Of a stretch of DNA of 64,000 bases, positions 46,288 to 55,725 are shown one piece after another (within the stretch, counting starts at the first letter, position 1; each line of letters begins with the position of its first letter). Source of the stretch: Vibrio ostreicida (GTDB lineage: Bacteria > Pseudomonadota > Gammaproteobacteria > Enterobacterales > Vibrionaceae). A program made the position numbers and the translations under genes. The stretch is from the NCBI RefSeq assembly GCF_013074385.2, contig NZ_JABEYA020000002.1, positions 62,001 through 126,000 on the forward strand, in the 5' to 3' direction. Under the pieces are notes generated by a model that made no database searches, was not told the DNA's origin, and was given only the letters and a program-made list of their open reading frames with translations.

Positions 46288-47916
46288 ATGAAAGAAAATA
46301 ATTACTTATGGAAAACCAGTAGTGGGGTCTTAACCTTACTACTGGTTTTGCCGATCTTAGCCATATTTCTCACTTCAATAGGTGAGACCAATGAGCTGTT
46401 CGAGCACCTGATGTCGACCGTGATGCCGACTTATACCCTTAACACCATTTTGCTAGCATTAGGCACCATGATGCTCTCATTGGTCTTTGGGATCCCGAGT
46501 GCCTGGATCATGGCAATGTGCCGTCTACCGACTGAAAAGGTATTACAATGGGCGCTGGTGTTACCATTGGCCATGCCTGCCTACATTGTTGGTTATATTT
46601 TTACTGACTGGCTTGATTTTGCTGGCCCTGTTCAAATCCTATTGCGTGACATCACTGGCTGGCAAGCTGGTGAGTATTGGTTTCCAGATATCAGAACCCT
46701 ACCGGGGGCGATCATTGTACTCGCATTGGTTTTATATCCTTACGTTTACCTTCTGTGCCGAGCGGCTTTTATGGAACAGAATGTTTCGTTGTTGCAATCC
46801 GCACGATTGCTGAAATGTTCACCTTGGCAAAGTTTTTGTCGCGTTTCTTTGCCTCTAATACGCCCTGCTATTGCAGTTGGATTATCATTGGTTGCAATGG
46901 AAACCATTGGTGATTTTGGAACGGTCAGTTATTTTGCTGTGAATACATTGACGACCGCTGTTTATGATACTTGGCTGGGTTATTCGAGTTTAACCGCAGC
47001 CGCTAAGATTTCCGCTATTATGCTGGTATTTGTTGTTCTATTGCTCAGTATTGAACGTTACAGTAGACGCAAGCAAAAGCTATTTCAGAATCAATTCAGC
47101 AGCAGAGAAAGTTTTCGTTACCAGCTTTCGGGGTGGCAAAAATGGTTGGCACTGACGTGGTGCTGGGGACTGGTTGCGATCGCTTTTCTCCTGCCACTTT
47201 GCCAGCTTGGCCTTTATGCCTATAAATATTTTTTACAAAGTTGGACACCGCAATTTAGGGAGTATGCCCTAAATAGCCTCTATGTTTCTCTTTCTGCGGC
47301 TGTTATCGCCGTGGCAATAGCGATCATCGTCAATTTTTACTCTCGGCTATCGTCCAATCGGCAGGGGGTGATCTTTATGCGTTTATCTTCGATGGGCTAT
47401 GCGGTTCCTGGTACTGTTTTGGCGATTGGTGTCATGGGGCCAGTCCTGTTGATGGACCACACATTGAATGATGTGGCCAAACTGCTGGATTGGGGGAGGC
47501 CGGGTTTGGTGTTTTCTGGTTCGATGTTCGCTCTGATTTTCGCATTGGTCGTTCGCTTTTCTGCCGTCGCTATCGGTAGCCTTGAAAGTAGCTTGAATAA
47601 AGTGCCTCCTTCTCTGGATATGGCATCGCGAACAATGGGGTGCAATGCCAATCAAATGTTGAGGCGCGTGCACTTACCATTAATTCGACGTGGCGCATTG
47701 ATTGCCGGGTTGTTGGTTTTTATTGAATCCATGAAAGAGTTAAATGCTGCTTTGCTGTTACGACCTTTTAATTTTGAGACTCTAGCGACTTATGTTTATA
47801 ACTTTGCTTCAGACGAGCAATTAGAATTAGCCGCATTGCCCGCGGTACTTTTAGTCTTGGTTGGATTGATTCCACTCGTTATGGTTAACCGTTCATTGGA
47901 GCGTACACATTCATGA
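46288..47916 (+). CDS. fbpB: Ferric iron ABC transporter permease
   Basis: The 542-residue membrane protein has twelve predicted helices and two copies of the inner-membrane signature: one in LKCSPWQSFCRVSLPLIRPAI and the other in MGCNANQMLRRVHLPLIRRGA, both EAA-type loops that contact the ATPase. This fused double permease is typical of FbpB/FutB-type iron transporters. Its stop overlaps the fbpC ATG by four bases. Confidence 0.93.
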   Translation: MKENNYLWKTSSGVLTLLLVLPILAIFLTSIGETNELFEHLMSTVMPTYTLNTILLALGTMMLSLVFGIPSAWIMAMCRLPTEKVLQWALVLPLAMPAYIVGYIFTDWLDFAGPVQILLRDITGWQAGEYWFPDIRTLPGAIIVLALVLYPYVYLLCRAAFMEQNVSLLQSARLLKCSPWQSFCRVSLPLIRPAIAVGLSLVAMETIGDFGTVSYFAVNTLTTAVYDTWLGYSSLTAAAKISAIMLVFVVLLLSIERYSRRKQKLFQNQFSSRESFRYQLSGWQKWLALTWCWGLVAIAFLLPLCQLGLYAYKYFLQSWTPQFREYALNSLYVSLSAAVIAVAIAIIVNFYSRLSSNRQGVIFMRLSSMGYAVPGTVLAIGVMGPVLLMDHTLNDVAKLLDWGRPGLVFSGSMFALIFALVVRFSAVAIGSLESSLNKVPPSLDMASRTMGCNANQMLRRVHLPLIRRGALIAGLLVFIESMKELNAALLLRPFNFETLATYVYNFASDEQLELAALPAVLLVLVGLIPLVMVNRSLERTHS

Positions 47917-48944
47917 GCTGTGCTTTATCTATTAAAAACTTAACGTGCAAGTACGATAGCCAGACAGCGGTGTTAGAGTCCTTGTCGCTGGACGTAGAAC
48001 ATGGTGAGATTGTTTGCCTCTTAGGGGCCAGTGGTTGTGGAAAAACCACGTTGTTAAAAGCGATTGCAGGTCTGTTACCACTGAGTTCTGGTTCAATGAG
48101 CCTGAATGATATGATCATCGATGATGGGCGTGATTGGCGGCCTCCAGAGCAGCGTAACATCGGTATGATTTTTCAGGATTATGCTTTATTTCCTCATTTA
48201 ACGGTTGAAGATAATGTTGCTTTTGGCCTCACTGCCCTGAGCCCGATACAAAGAGCCCATAAAGTCACAGAGATGCTTGAACTGGTTCATTTGCAAGATT
48301 TCTCCAAACGTTACCCTCATCAATTGTCAGGGGGGCAGCAACAGCGGGTGGCTATTGCTCGTTCACTGGCTTACCACCCTGATTTATTGTTGCTCGATGA
48401 ACCTTTCTCCAACATCGATACTCAGGTCAGGCATGAGTTGATTGGCGAAATACGAAAAATTTTTAAAAAGCAGGGTGTGACAGCAATATTTGTGACACAC
48501 AGTCGAGAAGAAGCTTTTGCTTTTTCTGACAAAATGGCCGTCATGAATCATGGTGTGATTGAACAATATGGGACGGCCAGTGAGCTGTATTATCAGCCCT
48601 CAAGTAAGTTTGTTGCTGATTTCTTAGGTGGAGGCAGCTACCTTCTTGCCACACGTATTTCAGAAACAGAGTTTGAAACAGAGCTAGGGCTTGTTGAAGC
48701 TCAGGCACAACAAAATATTGTGCTTAATGCGCAGTGTGAGCTGTTACTTCGGCCTCAACATGTACAAATCAGCGCCACGACAGAAAGCAGTGTGACCGTA
48801 CTTGAACAACAATTCATGGGCGATCATTGTCGCTATGTGATTGATGCCAGTGGTCGTCGGTTGTTGGCAAGCTCATCGGAGCCCCTTACCGTAGGTCAGG
48901 CCGTTTCTGTAAAAGTCGAAACTCAGGGCGTTCTCGCGTTTTAG
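47913..48944 (+). CDS. fbpC: Ferric iron ABC transporter ATP-binding protein
   Basis: The 343-residue ATPase has Walker A GASGCGKTT, Q-loop FQDYALFPHL, signature LSGGQQQRVAIARSL, Walker B LLLLDEPFSNID and the H-loop FVTHSREEA, followed by a C-terminal regulatory domain (TOBE-like). It powers FbpB. It ends 65 bases before the convergent hexosaminidase gene of the chb operon; no clear terminator is visible on the plus strand there. Confidence 0.94.
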   Translation: MSCALSIKNLTCKYDSQTAVLESLSLDVEHGEIVCLLGASGCGKTTLLKAIAGLLPLSSGSMSLNDMIIDDGRDWRPPEQRNIGMIFQDYALFPHLTVEDNVAFGLTALSPIQRAHKVTEMLELVHLQDFSKRYPHQLSGGQQQRVAIARSLAYHPDLLLLDEPFSNIDTQVRHELIGEIRKIFKKQGVTAIFVTHSREEAFAFSDKMAVMNHGVIEQYGTASELYYQPSSKFVADFLGGGSYLLATRISETEFETELGLVEAQAQQNIVLNAQCELLLRPQHVQISATTESSVTVLEQQFMGDHCRYVIDASGRRLLASSSEPLTVGQAVSVKVETQGVLAF

Positions 48945-48991
48945 TGGGTTAAGCGGGCTCCGCAGTTTAAGAGGTTTCTAGGTGAAAGAAA

Positions 48992-49011
48992 AAGACTGAG
49001 AGCATGGCTCT
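48992..49011 (-). terminator. Weak terminator at the end of the chb operon
   Basis: On the minus strand AGAGC and GCTCT make a five-base stem with a CAT loop overlapping the hexosaminidase stop codon, followed by CAG and then TCTTTTTCTTTC. The stem is short, so this is a weak call. Confidence 0.4.
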
Positions 49012-50917
49012 ACGGGTGGCGATAACCAATGTTTTGTTGATCTAAATTGGGTAAATGTGCGATTAATCTCGATCGATAATCCTGCCAGTTGCGCAGTTTT
49101 TTCTGGGTCCAGCAAACTTCTGCTAACGCGGACAGGCGCGGAAAAATCATATAATCGAGCTGTTGCTGGTGGATGGCGTGCTCACTCCACAACGCACATT
49201 GAACGCCCCAAACGTGTTGATGTATCGGGTCATCGTCTTTGATATTGGCAAGGGGCTCGTAACCATAGGCCTTTTCAAGAGAAATGACACCAGCCCAATG
49301 CATACCCGGTTCTTGGGGGGCTTCGTCCTGAACCATATCCAAATAGGTAAACTGAGCAGGCTGCAGCACCACATCAAATCCCTGTTTGGCACTTTTTAGA
49401 GCCGCCTCTTCATTTGACCAAGAATACAGAACGGTCTTTTTACTGATTTTTCCACCAAGTCGAACTTCCTCCCAACCCAGCATACGTTTGCCAAGTGAGT
49501 GCAGCTTCTCTTCGATGTAGCGGAATAGATGCCCTTGAAGATCTTTGGTTGAACGGTAGCCTTTGCTTCTCATTAATGTTTGACAACTTGGGCTGTTAAG
49601 CCACACCCCGTCGGGGATCTCGTCGGCGCCAATATGTATCCACGGTGCAGGAAAAAGGGTTGCGACTTCTTCTAAAACGCGGTCTAGGAATTGATAGGTA
49701 CCCGCTAAAGCGGGCGATAACACGTTGTCGGAATAGTGCTGAACGCTTAGGTAACTTGAGGTATCGTTGGTGTCGACCAGCAAATCAGGCAGAGACCTTA
49801 TTGCGGCTCTGCAGTGGCTGGGAATATCTATTTCAGGGATGATTGCGACGCCTCGTTGATTAGCATAGTCGATAATGTCGAGCACCTGTGCTTGCGTATA
49901 GTAACCACCATAGACGCAAGAAAGGTGGCTAAACTGCGGCTCTAACGAGGTTGAGTGGCCACGGTAAGCACCTATCTGAGTTAATTGAGGAAAGGCGTTG
50001 ATTTCCAGTCGCCAGCCTTCATCATCGGTTAAATGCCAATGAAATACATTGAATTTGTATGAGGCTAATTGATTGATCAAGCGCTTAATACTGAGAACAG
50101 AATGAAAGTGGCGAGCGCAGTCAAGCATCATTCCACGATATTTAAAACGAGGCGCATCCATGATGTGTACGTAAGGAATGCATAGCCTGTGAGTGCGGTG
50201 ACATGGCTGGAACAGTTGTAATAACGTCGCGCTGGCATGAATAAAACCTGAGGGTGAATTTGCTTCCACTCGTATCCCCGTTTTGGAGACCGTTATCTTA
50301 TATTGGTCGACGTCCAACCTCTCGTTAGCAAAAAAAACTAAGTCATTTTCTCCGTTGGTGGTGAATTGGTATCCAAAACGGCACTGCAACTCGTGGTTAA
50401 GCCAAAGAGAAGCAGAGGTCGCTTGGGAAGAATCGAGTTTGATTTGGCTGCGTGAAGATAAGTGGAAATGACCAGTTTGGTGGCTGATCTTACTCGGTAA
50501 AGGGATGAGCGCCGTCTTTGGTAAGGGGGAATCGCACAGATCAGAGGCTGTTTTAAACTCGGGCATGGGCGTCATCGGTGAAATCGTAACGGCCAGCATG
50601 TTATTGATGTTAGCTTGTTTGATAACCGCTTCTCTAATCCCATCGGAATGAAACCTGATCGGGCGCGGCTGAATGTCAAATTCACAGTAAAAATGATCGT
50701 TGACGGCGAGAGTTTTGCAATTAGGATCTAAGGTGCAAAAGCTGCCCACTTGTGCCAGCCTGCCGTGGTTGACACTCTCCGGTACAATCGTTTGATCGAG
50801 GATCAACAGCAATGTCCACTCTGAAAGCTCTTCTTCTGATAAGTTATAAAGGGTTAACCCTAAACGAGTGCTTTGATTACTTTCAGATAAAACAGCCAGA
50901 TCAACGCGGAAATCCAT
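49010..50917 (-). CDS. Cytoplasmic beta-N-acetylhexosaminidase, GH20
   Basis: The start at 50917 (MDFRVDLAVLSESN, 635 residues) has AAGGAAA upstream; the longer open frame overlaps the GH9 gene. An N-terminal GH20b domain precedes the catalytic barrel with RGMMLDCARHF, FHWHLTDDEGWR, and the catalytic Asp-Glu pair in HIGADEIPDGVW. No signal peptide is present, so it acts inside the cell, releasing GlcNAc from imported chitin oligosaccharides. In V. cholerae as I recall it, the orthologue is followed by chitobiose phosphorylase; that gene is missing here. Confidence 0.92.
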   Translation of the reverse strand: MDFRVDLAVLSESNQSTRLGLTLYNLSEEELSEWTLLLILDQTIVPESVNHGRLAQVGSFCTLDPNCKTLAVNDHFYCEFDIQPRPIRFHSDGIREAVIKQANINNMLAVTISPMTPMPEFKTASDLCDSPLPKTALIPLPSKISHQTGHFHLSSRSQIKLDSSQATSASLWLNHELQCRFGYQFTTNGENDLVFFANERLDVDQYKITVSKTGIRVEANSPSGFIHASATLLQLFQPCHRTHRLCIPYVHIMDAPRFKYRGMMLDCARHFHSVLSIKRLINQLASYKFNVFHWHLTDDEGWRLEINAFPQLTQIGAYRGHSTSLEPQFSHLSCVYGGYYTQAQVLDIIDYANQRGVAIIPEIDIPSHCRAAIRSLPDLLVDTNDTSSYLSVQHYSDNVLSPALAGTYQFLDRVLEEVATLFPAPWIHIGADEIPDGVWLNSPSCQTLMRSKGYRSTKDLQGHLFRYIEEKLHSLGKRMLGWEEVRLGGKISKKTVLYSWSNEEAALKSAKQGFDVVLQPAQFTYLDMVQDEAPQEPGMHWAGVISLEKAYGYEPLANIKDDDPIHQHVWGVQCALWSEHAIHQQQLDYMIFPRLSALAEVCWTQKKLRNWQDYRSRLIAHLPNLDQQNIGYRHP

Positions 50918-50927
50918 CGTATTTTCC

Positions 50928-52652
50928 TTAGTTTTTAGCATCAAAATGATTGAACTGAGCGATGATGGCGATCAGATACCAGCCGGCGTGAGGCAGCCAT
51001 TGTTCACCCCAACGCCAGTTTTGTTGTAAGTCAAACTTGTGTGGTAGGGGGTTAAAAGCAATGCCTTGTTCGTCATTAAAACCGGCGGTGATCCCATTAC
51101 AAATCCCGCCTTTGGCGTTGAAGAATCCGAGATCGGGTAGATAGTTTGGATTGTTACGTCCATGTCCATCGAGCATGCAGAGATCGTATGGATTCAGTCC
51201 TAATATCCAGTTAAGAGCACTATGAGACAAAGTCATGACATCCTCCTTGAGATGGATGTTTTCAATATAGTCAAAAGCAAAGTAGGCCATTGTGCTGAGT
51301 GAGGCCAAGCGAGCGTTTTCACCTTGCCACCAGTAGCCTGTTTCGTTGTTCTGAGCCATGAAAAAGGCGTCACGCTTGATACCGCCAAGAGATTGAACAT
51401 ACTGACGTGGGTATTGGAAAGGGTTATCCACATAGCGCGTGATGGTCAGTTCGAATTGAATGGCCTGATTGATGGTTTTGATCGCGGACTGTTTCCGTGT
51501 TGGGTCCGTTTCTATTTTTAGATACTCGCACAACGCAATAACGGGTAAGCCGGCTTCGACAGCATGATAAAAAGGTCGAGATCCATTCGCATTGGCTGAC
51601 CAGAAATATGAAAAATTATCATCACTTTGCTGACGGTTTTGTAGCTTTGTGGACCACTGGCGACATTCGTCCAATAAGGCGCGTTTTGAGGTTGTCCTAT
51701 ACAATTCAACGGCGGCGAGCAAAGCGCAGTACTCATCAATAATGTTTTCCTCACCATCGTTGATATAGTGATGATTAAATTCTTTCAGGTGCCAGTAGCC
51801 CTTTTCAGCGGCTTCCTGATACTGGTATTGGCTGAATTCACCACGTTCTGTGAGCCTAGCGGCGGCGGATAACGCCGCAATCGCCATGCCTCCGCCTTGC
51901 CTAAACCCTGATTCAACGTCATTCGTTTTGTGGCCCTTTTGGGTTGCGTAGGCACAAACCTCTCGTTGGTCGACATCTTTGGACCACTGATCAAAGACCG
52001 TCATATAGAAAAATCCAGCCTGATTTTGCATTCGCACAAGAAAATCAGCACCAAACAAGGCTTCTTCCGCGAGTCGCCATTGGCTGAATGGGGGGCATCG
52101 ATTGTTTTCTGAGAGTAATTCGAGCCCTTTAAGCATGTTCCACACAACCATAGGGGTTTGCTGTGGGTTGAGGTAATTAGAGTAGGATAAGTGGCTGAGA
52201 TATTTACTAACATCTCCAGAGGCATCGTACCAGCCACCATGTACATCGACGTTGTCATCGGAATGGATCAAAGGCACGCTATGATCTCGCTGATCAAAAC
52301 GGCCTCCAGAGCGCTGGGATTTAAAGTAGTGCAGGACATCGGAAAGAGTTTCTTTTAACAGTAAACCTTTGGCAATCACGAAGACGTTCGAGTTGAGGTT
52401 TGCGACGTTGAGATAATAACGACCGTTTGTTTGAAAATCAGAGAATTCAATGCGGGAGGCGTGTCCGAGCTGCCATTGGTCGGTGAGGGTGCCGTTTGGG
52501 ATATTTAAGGTCGCGACGGTCTGTTGCGTATCTACGCATATTAGGTAGGCGTGGCAGTCGCGATTGCAGGCTTGATCTCTTATGAAAACCGCGTGTTTTG
52601 GCCCTTGTGTTTCATAACCAATGTGATTAACCAGCAGCATGACGTTCTCCAA
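50928..52652 (-). CDS. GH9 family glucosaminidase/endoglucanase-like enzyme of the chb operon
   Basis: The 574-residue protein has an N-terminal Ig-like domain (about residues 1-95) and the GH9 alpha/alpha barrel, with the Asp pair in GGWYDASGDVSKYLSH and the C-terminal GLNPYDLCMLDGHGRNNPNYLPDL region. There is no signal peptide. A Vibrio enzyme from this locus has been described as a beta-glucosaminidase acting on chitosan oligosaccharides, so the endoglucanase label in databases is probably misleading. It follows the second ATPase gene by 41 bases and precedes the GH20 gene by 10. Confidence 0.87.
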   Translation of the reverse strand: MENVMLLVNHIGYETQGPKHAVFIRDQACNRDCHAYLICVDTQQTVATLNIPNGTLTDQWQLGHASRIEFSDFQTNGRYYLNVANLNSNVFVIAKGLLLKETLSDVLHYFKSQRSGGRFDQRDHSVPLIHSDDNVDVHGGWYDASGDVSKYLSHLSYSNYLNPQQTPMVVWNMLKGLELLSENNRCPPFSQWRLAEEALFGADFLVRMQNQAGFFYMTVFDQWSKDVDQREVCAYATQKGHKTNDVESGFRQGGGMAIAALSAAARLTERGEFSQYQYQEAAEKGYWHLKEFNHHYINDGEENIIDEYCALLAAVELYRTTSKRALLDECRQWSTKLQNRQQSDDNFSYFWSANANGSRPFYHAVEAGLPVIALCEYLKIETDPTRKQSAIKTINQAIQFELTITRYVDNPFQYPRQYVQSLGGIKRDAFFMAQNNETGYWWQGENARLASLSTMAYFAFDYIENIHLKEDVMTLSHSALNWILGLNPYDLCMLDGHGRNNPNYLPDLGFFNAKGGICNGITAGFNDEQGIAFNPLPHKFDLQQNWRWGEQWLPHAGWYLIAIIAQFNHFDAKN

Positions 52653-52693
52653 CTAAAAATGTGTTAACAAGACCAACCTTAAGGGGGTGATGT

Positions 52694-53695
52694 TTATTGT
52701 TGATATAAATAGCAGCGAACGAAATGGTTATCCGAGAGTTGAGTTACCTCCGGAAATGATTCCCTGCATTGATGGGTTGCCTGTGGGCAGCGACTGACAA
52801 AAGGGCAGCCTGAAGACTGAGGCGTCCATAGAGGAATCTCCCCTTTATTAGCTGAAATTTGTCGATGAGTGGTGCGAGTCGGGTCAGGGACGGCAGAGAT
52901 AAGCAGTTTTGTATAAGGGTGTTGGGGGTGATGAATAATGTCTTCTGACTCTCCCCATTCGACCATGTGACCTGAGTACATCACCGCCAAATCCTCGGCA
53001 ATATAGCGAGCTGTCGCGATGTCATGAGTAATGTAAAGCAGCGACATTTGTTGCTCAAACTTCATCTTCTCCATTAGATTTAGAATGCCCGCTCGAATTG
53101 ACATGTCCAACATTGATGTTGGTTCATCTGCCAAAATAACCTCAGCGCCAACCGCGATATTGCGAGCCAGATTGACCCTTTGGCGTTGTCCTCCTGACAA
53201 TTGGTGAGGAAATTTGTTTGCTGTTTCTTTAGAGGGAGTAAGTCCGACTTGCTCGAGGAGGCTATATACGTCTTCCTCTAACTGCTTTTTATTGCTCGGG
53301 TTTATTTTGTTATGAATCAAAAGTGGACGAGCGATATGGTGGAATATGTTATGGGTGGGGTTGAGAGAGCCAAATGGGTCTTGCCAAACCATTTGTACGC
53401 CTTTGCGATAAGCCATCAGTTCTGTGCGAGAGCGGATATCTTTAAGATCTTGCCCCTTGTATTCGATACAGCCAGAGGTGGGTGCATACATTTTGGCAAT
53501 CATTTTGGCGGCGGTAGATTTACCGGAACCTGATTCCCCTACGATAGATAGGCCGCGGCTCCTATACATTTTGAAGGACACTTTGTTGAGCGCGCGGAGC
53601 AAAGGTTGTTGCAAGGCATGACGGTTTATGGCGAAGTCCTTGGTCAGGTTTTTTGCCTCAACCAGTAGGGGGTCATTTTCTGATCTCATCCTCAT
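52694..53695 (-). CDS. Chitin-oligosaccharide ABC transporter ATP-binding protein (second subunit)
   Basis: The 333-residue ATPase belongs to the oligopeptide (OppF/DppF) group: Walker A GESGSGKST, LSGGQRQRVNLARNI, Walker B ILADEPTSMLDMS, and the C-terminal cysteine-rich oligopeptide ABC tail (CPFVSRCPQATHQC). In vibrios these Opp-like transporters at the chb locus import chitin oligosaccharides rather than peptides. It follows the first ATPase by 30 bases. Confidence 0.92.
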   Translation of the reverse strand: MRMRSENDPLLVEAKNLTKDFAINRHALQQPLLRALNKVSFKMYRSRGLSIVGESGSGKSTAAKMIAKMYAPTSGCIEYKGQDLKDIRSRTELMAYRKGVQMVWQDPFGSLNPTHNIFHHIARPLLIHNKINPSNKKQLEEDVYSLLEQVGLTPSKETANKFPHQLSGGQRQRVNLARNIAVGAEVILADEPTSMLDMSIRAGILNLMEKMKFEQQMSLLYITHDIATARYIAEDLAVMYSGHMVEWGESEDIIHHPQHPYTKLLISAVPDPTRTTHRQISANKGEIPLWTPQSSGCPFVSRCPQATHQCRESFPEVTQLSDNHFVRCYLYQQ

Positions 53696-53725
53696 CTTCC
53701 TTAATGATTCTCGTGTTGGTGACAG

Positions 53726-54715
53726 TCACTCCTTTAACTGAGTTGGGTTGATGCTGTCAGTATAAATATGGCAATTAGATAGCCGCTCTGGTGTCACGTG
53801 ACGAAGTTGAGTCGCTAAATGGCGGCAGACAGAATGCGCCCGATGGCAGCGTGCCTGAAACCGACACCCCTGTGGAATGTCAAGAAGGTTGAGAGGGTTG
53901 CCTGGAATTCCAGTCAGAGGGACCTTGGGGCCGGTCAGAGACGGAAAAGAGTGGCTTAGGCCCTCGGTATAGGGGTGGTAAGGGTTGGTTAGAATATCCT
54001 TTGAAGGTGCGATTTCAACCAGTTCTCCGGAATACATCACCCCGATGCGGTCAGAAAATTCGGCCATCAGCGACAGATCATGAGTAATAAAGAGAATCGT
54101 GAAACCGAACTGCGCTTTTAATCCTTCAATTTTTTGCAGGATCTCACGCTGGACTACGACATCTAAAGCGGTTGTCGGTTCATCCATAATGATGATTTTA
54201 GGGTTAAGTGCGAGCGCAATGGCGATCACCAGCCGTTGCCGCATGCCTCCTGAAAACTGATGAGGATAATCAGAGAGTCGGCTTGGATGAATGTCCACAA
54301 TCTCCAGTAATTCTTGTGCACGTTGACGGGCTTGACGGCGAGACATCTTGGTGTGATGCCGAATCACATCAGAAAATTGCGCTTCAATAGTTAAAACAGG
54401 ATTAAGTGCATTCATCGCGCTTTGAAATACCATTGACGTCTCTTTCCAGCGAAATGCTTGCATCTGTTTTTCCGTGTATTTTAGGATGTCTTCACCTCGG
54501 AATATGATTTCGCCGCCTGCAATAAAAGCGGGTGGGTTAAGCAGGCGCATTAGGGAAAGCGCAATGGTGGATTTACCACATCCGGATTCTCCGGCAAGCC
54601 CTAAAACCTCGCCTTGAAACAGGTCAAAACTGACATTATTACAAGCCCGGATATCACCAACGTCGGTGGTAAAATCAACGCATAAATTGCGAACAGAAAG
54701 CAAAGGTTGAGTCAT
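53726..54715 (-). CDS. Chitin-oligosaccharide ABC transporter ATP-binding protein (first subunit)
   Basis: The ATG at 54715 (MTQPLLSVRNLCVDF, 329 residues) overlaps the permease stop by four bases (ATGA); the open frame extends further but overlaps the permease. Motifs are GESGCGKST, FSGGMRQRLVIAIAL, IIMDEPTTALD and FITHDLSLMAEF, plus the oligopeptide-type tail CRFQARCHRAHSVC. It pairs with the second ATPase in a heterodimer, as in Opp/Dpp systems. Confidence 0.92.
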   Translation of the reverse strand: MTQPLLSVRNLCVDFTTDVGDIRACNNVSFDLFQGEVLGLAGESGCGKSTIALSLMRLLNPPAFIAGGEIIFRGEDILKYTEKQMQAFRWKETSMVFQSAMNALNPVLTIEAQFSDVIRHHTKMSRRQARQRAQELLEIVDIHPSRLSDYPHQFSGGMRQRLVIAIALALNPKIIIMDEPTTALDVVVQREILQKIEGLKAQFGFTILFITHDLSLMAEFSDRIGVMYSGELVEIAPSKDILTNPYHPYTEGLSHSFPSLTGPKVPLTGIPGNPLNLLDIPQGCRFQARCHRAHSVCRHLATQLRHVTPERLSNCHIYTDSINPTQLKE

Positions 54716-55725
54716 GAACACTTGTCTCCATTTAGTCGGGGGAGCTTGGTTGCTGGTTGTCTTAGGGGCGTTCGTTTCTTCCACCATTTGGTCCTGTGGT
54801 GTGAGCGCAATTGCGGATTAGCAATCTCATCGACCGCGAAATTCAGCAGTGCTAGGCCAGTAACCAGCAAGATTAATGCGAGGCAAGGGGCGAGTAACTC
54901 CCACCAAGCCCCAATCAGCATTGAAGACGATGTCTGAACGTTGTAGAGCATGATGCCCCAACTGATCGTATTAGGGTCACCTAAACCGAGAAAAGAAATG
55001 GTGGCTTCCATCATAATGGCGTACATGACGGAGCCGATAAAACTGGCGCCAACAATAGGTGTCAGATTGGGCAGTATTTCGACTAAAATAATCCTAAACT
55101 GAGATTCTCCCAATATTTCTGCTGCTTTAACGAACTCTTTTTCGCGTAAAGCTAAGGTTTGTGAACGAATGACTCTGGCCCCCCAAGCCCAAGCGGTCAG
55201 GCCAATAATCAAAGCCATTGTCATGGGGCCAGCTTCACCAATAAAAGCCGCTAAAATAAACAACAGTGGATACTGTGGGATGACGAGCATAATGTTCATT
55301 GCCGCAGTGAGCGCATTGTCAATATGCCCACCAAAATAGCCTGCTGTCATACCAATGATGGTCGCGAGAAAGCACACCGTTATTCCGGCACCAAAGCCAA
55401 CCGCGAGTGATACACGTGCTCCGTGGACCAACTGTGACCACACATCCCTACCCATACGAGTTGTTCCTAAGCTATGGTCCGCTTTTTTCGACATGAGCAA
55501 GGTTCTTCTGTCTGTGGCGACATTTTGGGCCAACCAGCCTTCGGGGTTGGATTGTGCAGCTTTGACGAGAAAAGAGGGGTACTCATGAGGGGAACCGGTT
55601 CGCTTGTCGGGAGCGTGTTGAGCAATTAGAGGGGCAGTGAGTGCTATCAAAACAAATAATAGGACGATTAAGCTACCCACCAAGGCGATAGGGTTAGCCA
55701 CAATCAGCTTAACAAAATCTTTCAT
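54712..55725 (-). CDS. Chitin-oligosaccharide ABC transporter permease (DppC-like)
   Basis: The 337-residue protein has an N-terminal membrane anchor (ALVGSLIVLLFVLIALTAPLIA), the periplasmic segment typical of OppC/DppC proteins, and the permease domain with an EAA-type loop (AAEILGESQFRIILVEILPNLTP). It overlaps the other permease by four bases at its start and the first ATPase at its end. Confidence 0.92.
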   Translation of the reverse strand: MKDFVKLIVANPIALVGSLIVLLFVLIALTAPLIAQHAPDKRTGSPHEYPSFLVKAAQSNPEGWLAQNVATDRRTLLMSKKADHSLGTTRMGRDVWSQLVHGARVSLAVGFGAGITVCFLATIIGMTAGYFGGHIDNALTAAMNIMLVIPQYPLLFILAAFIGEAGPMTMALIIGLTAWAWGARVIRSQTLALREKEFVKAAEILGESQFRIILVEILPNLTPIVGASFIGSVMYAIMMEATISFLGLGDPNTISWGIMLYNVQTSSSMLIGAWWELLAPCLALILLVTGLALLNFAVDEIANPQLRSHHRTKWWKKRTPLRQPATKLPRLNGDKCS

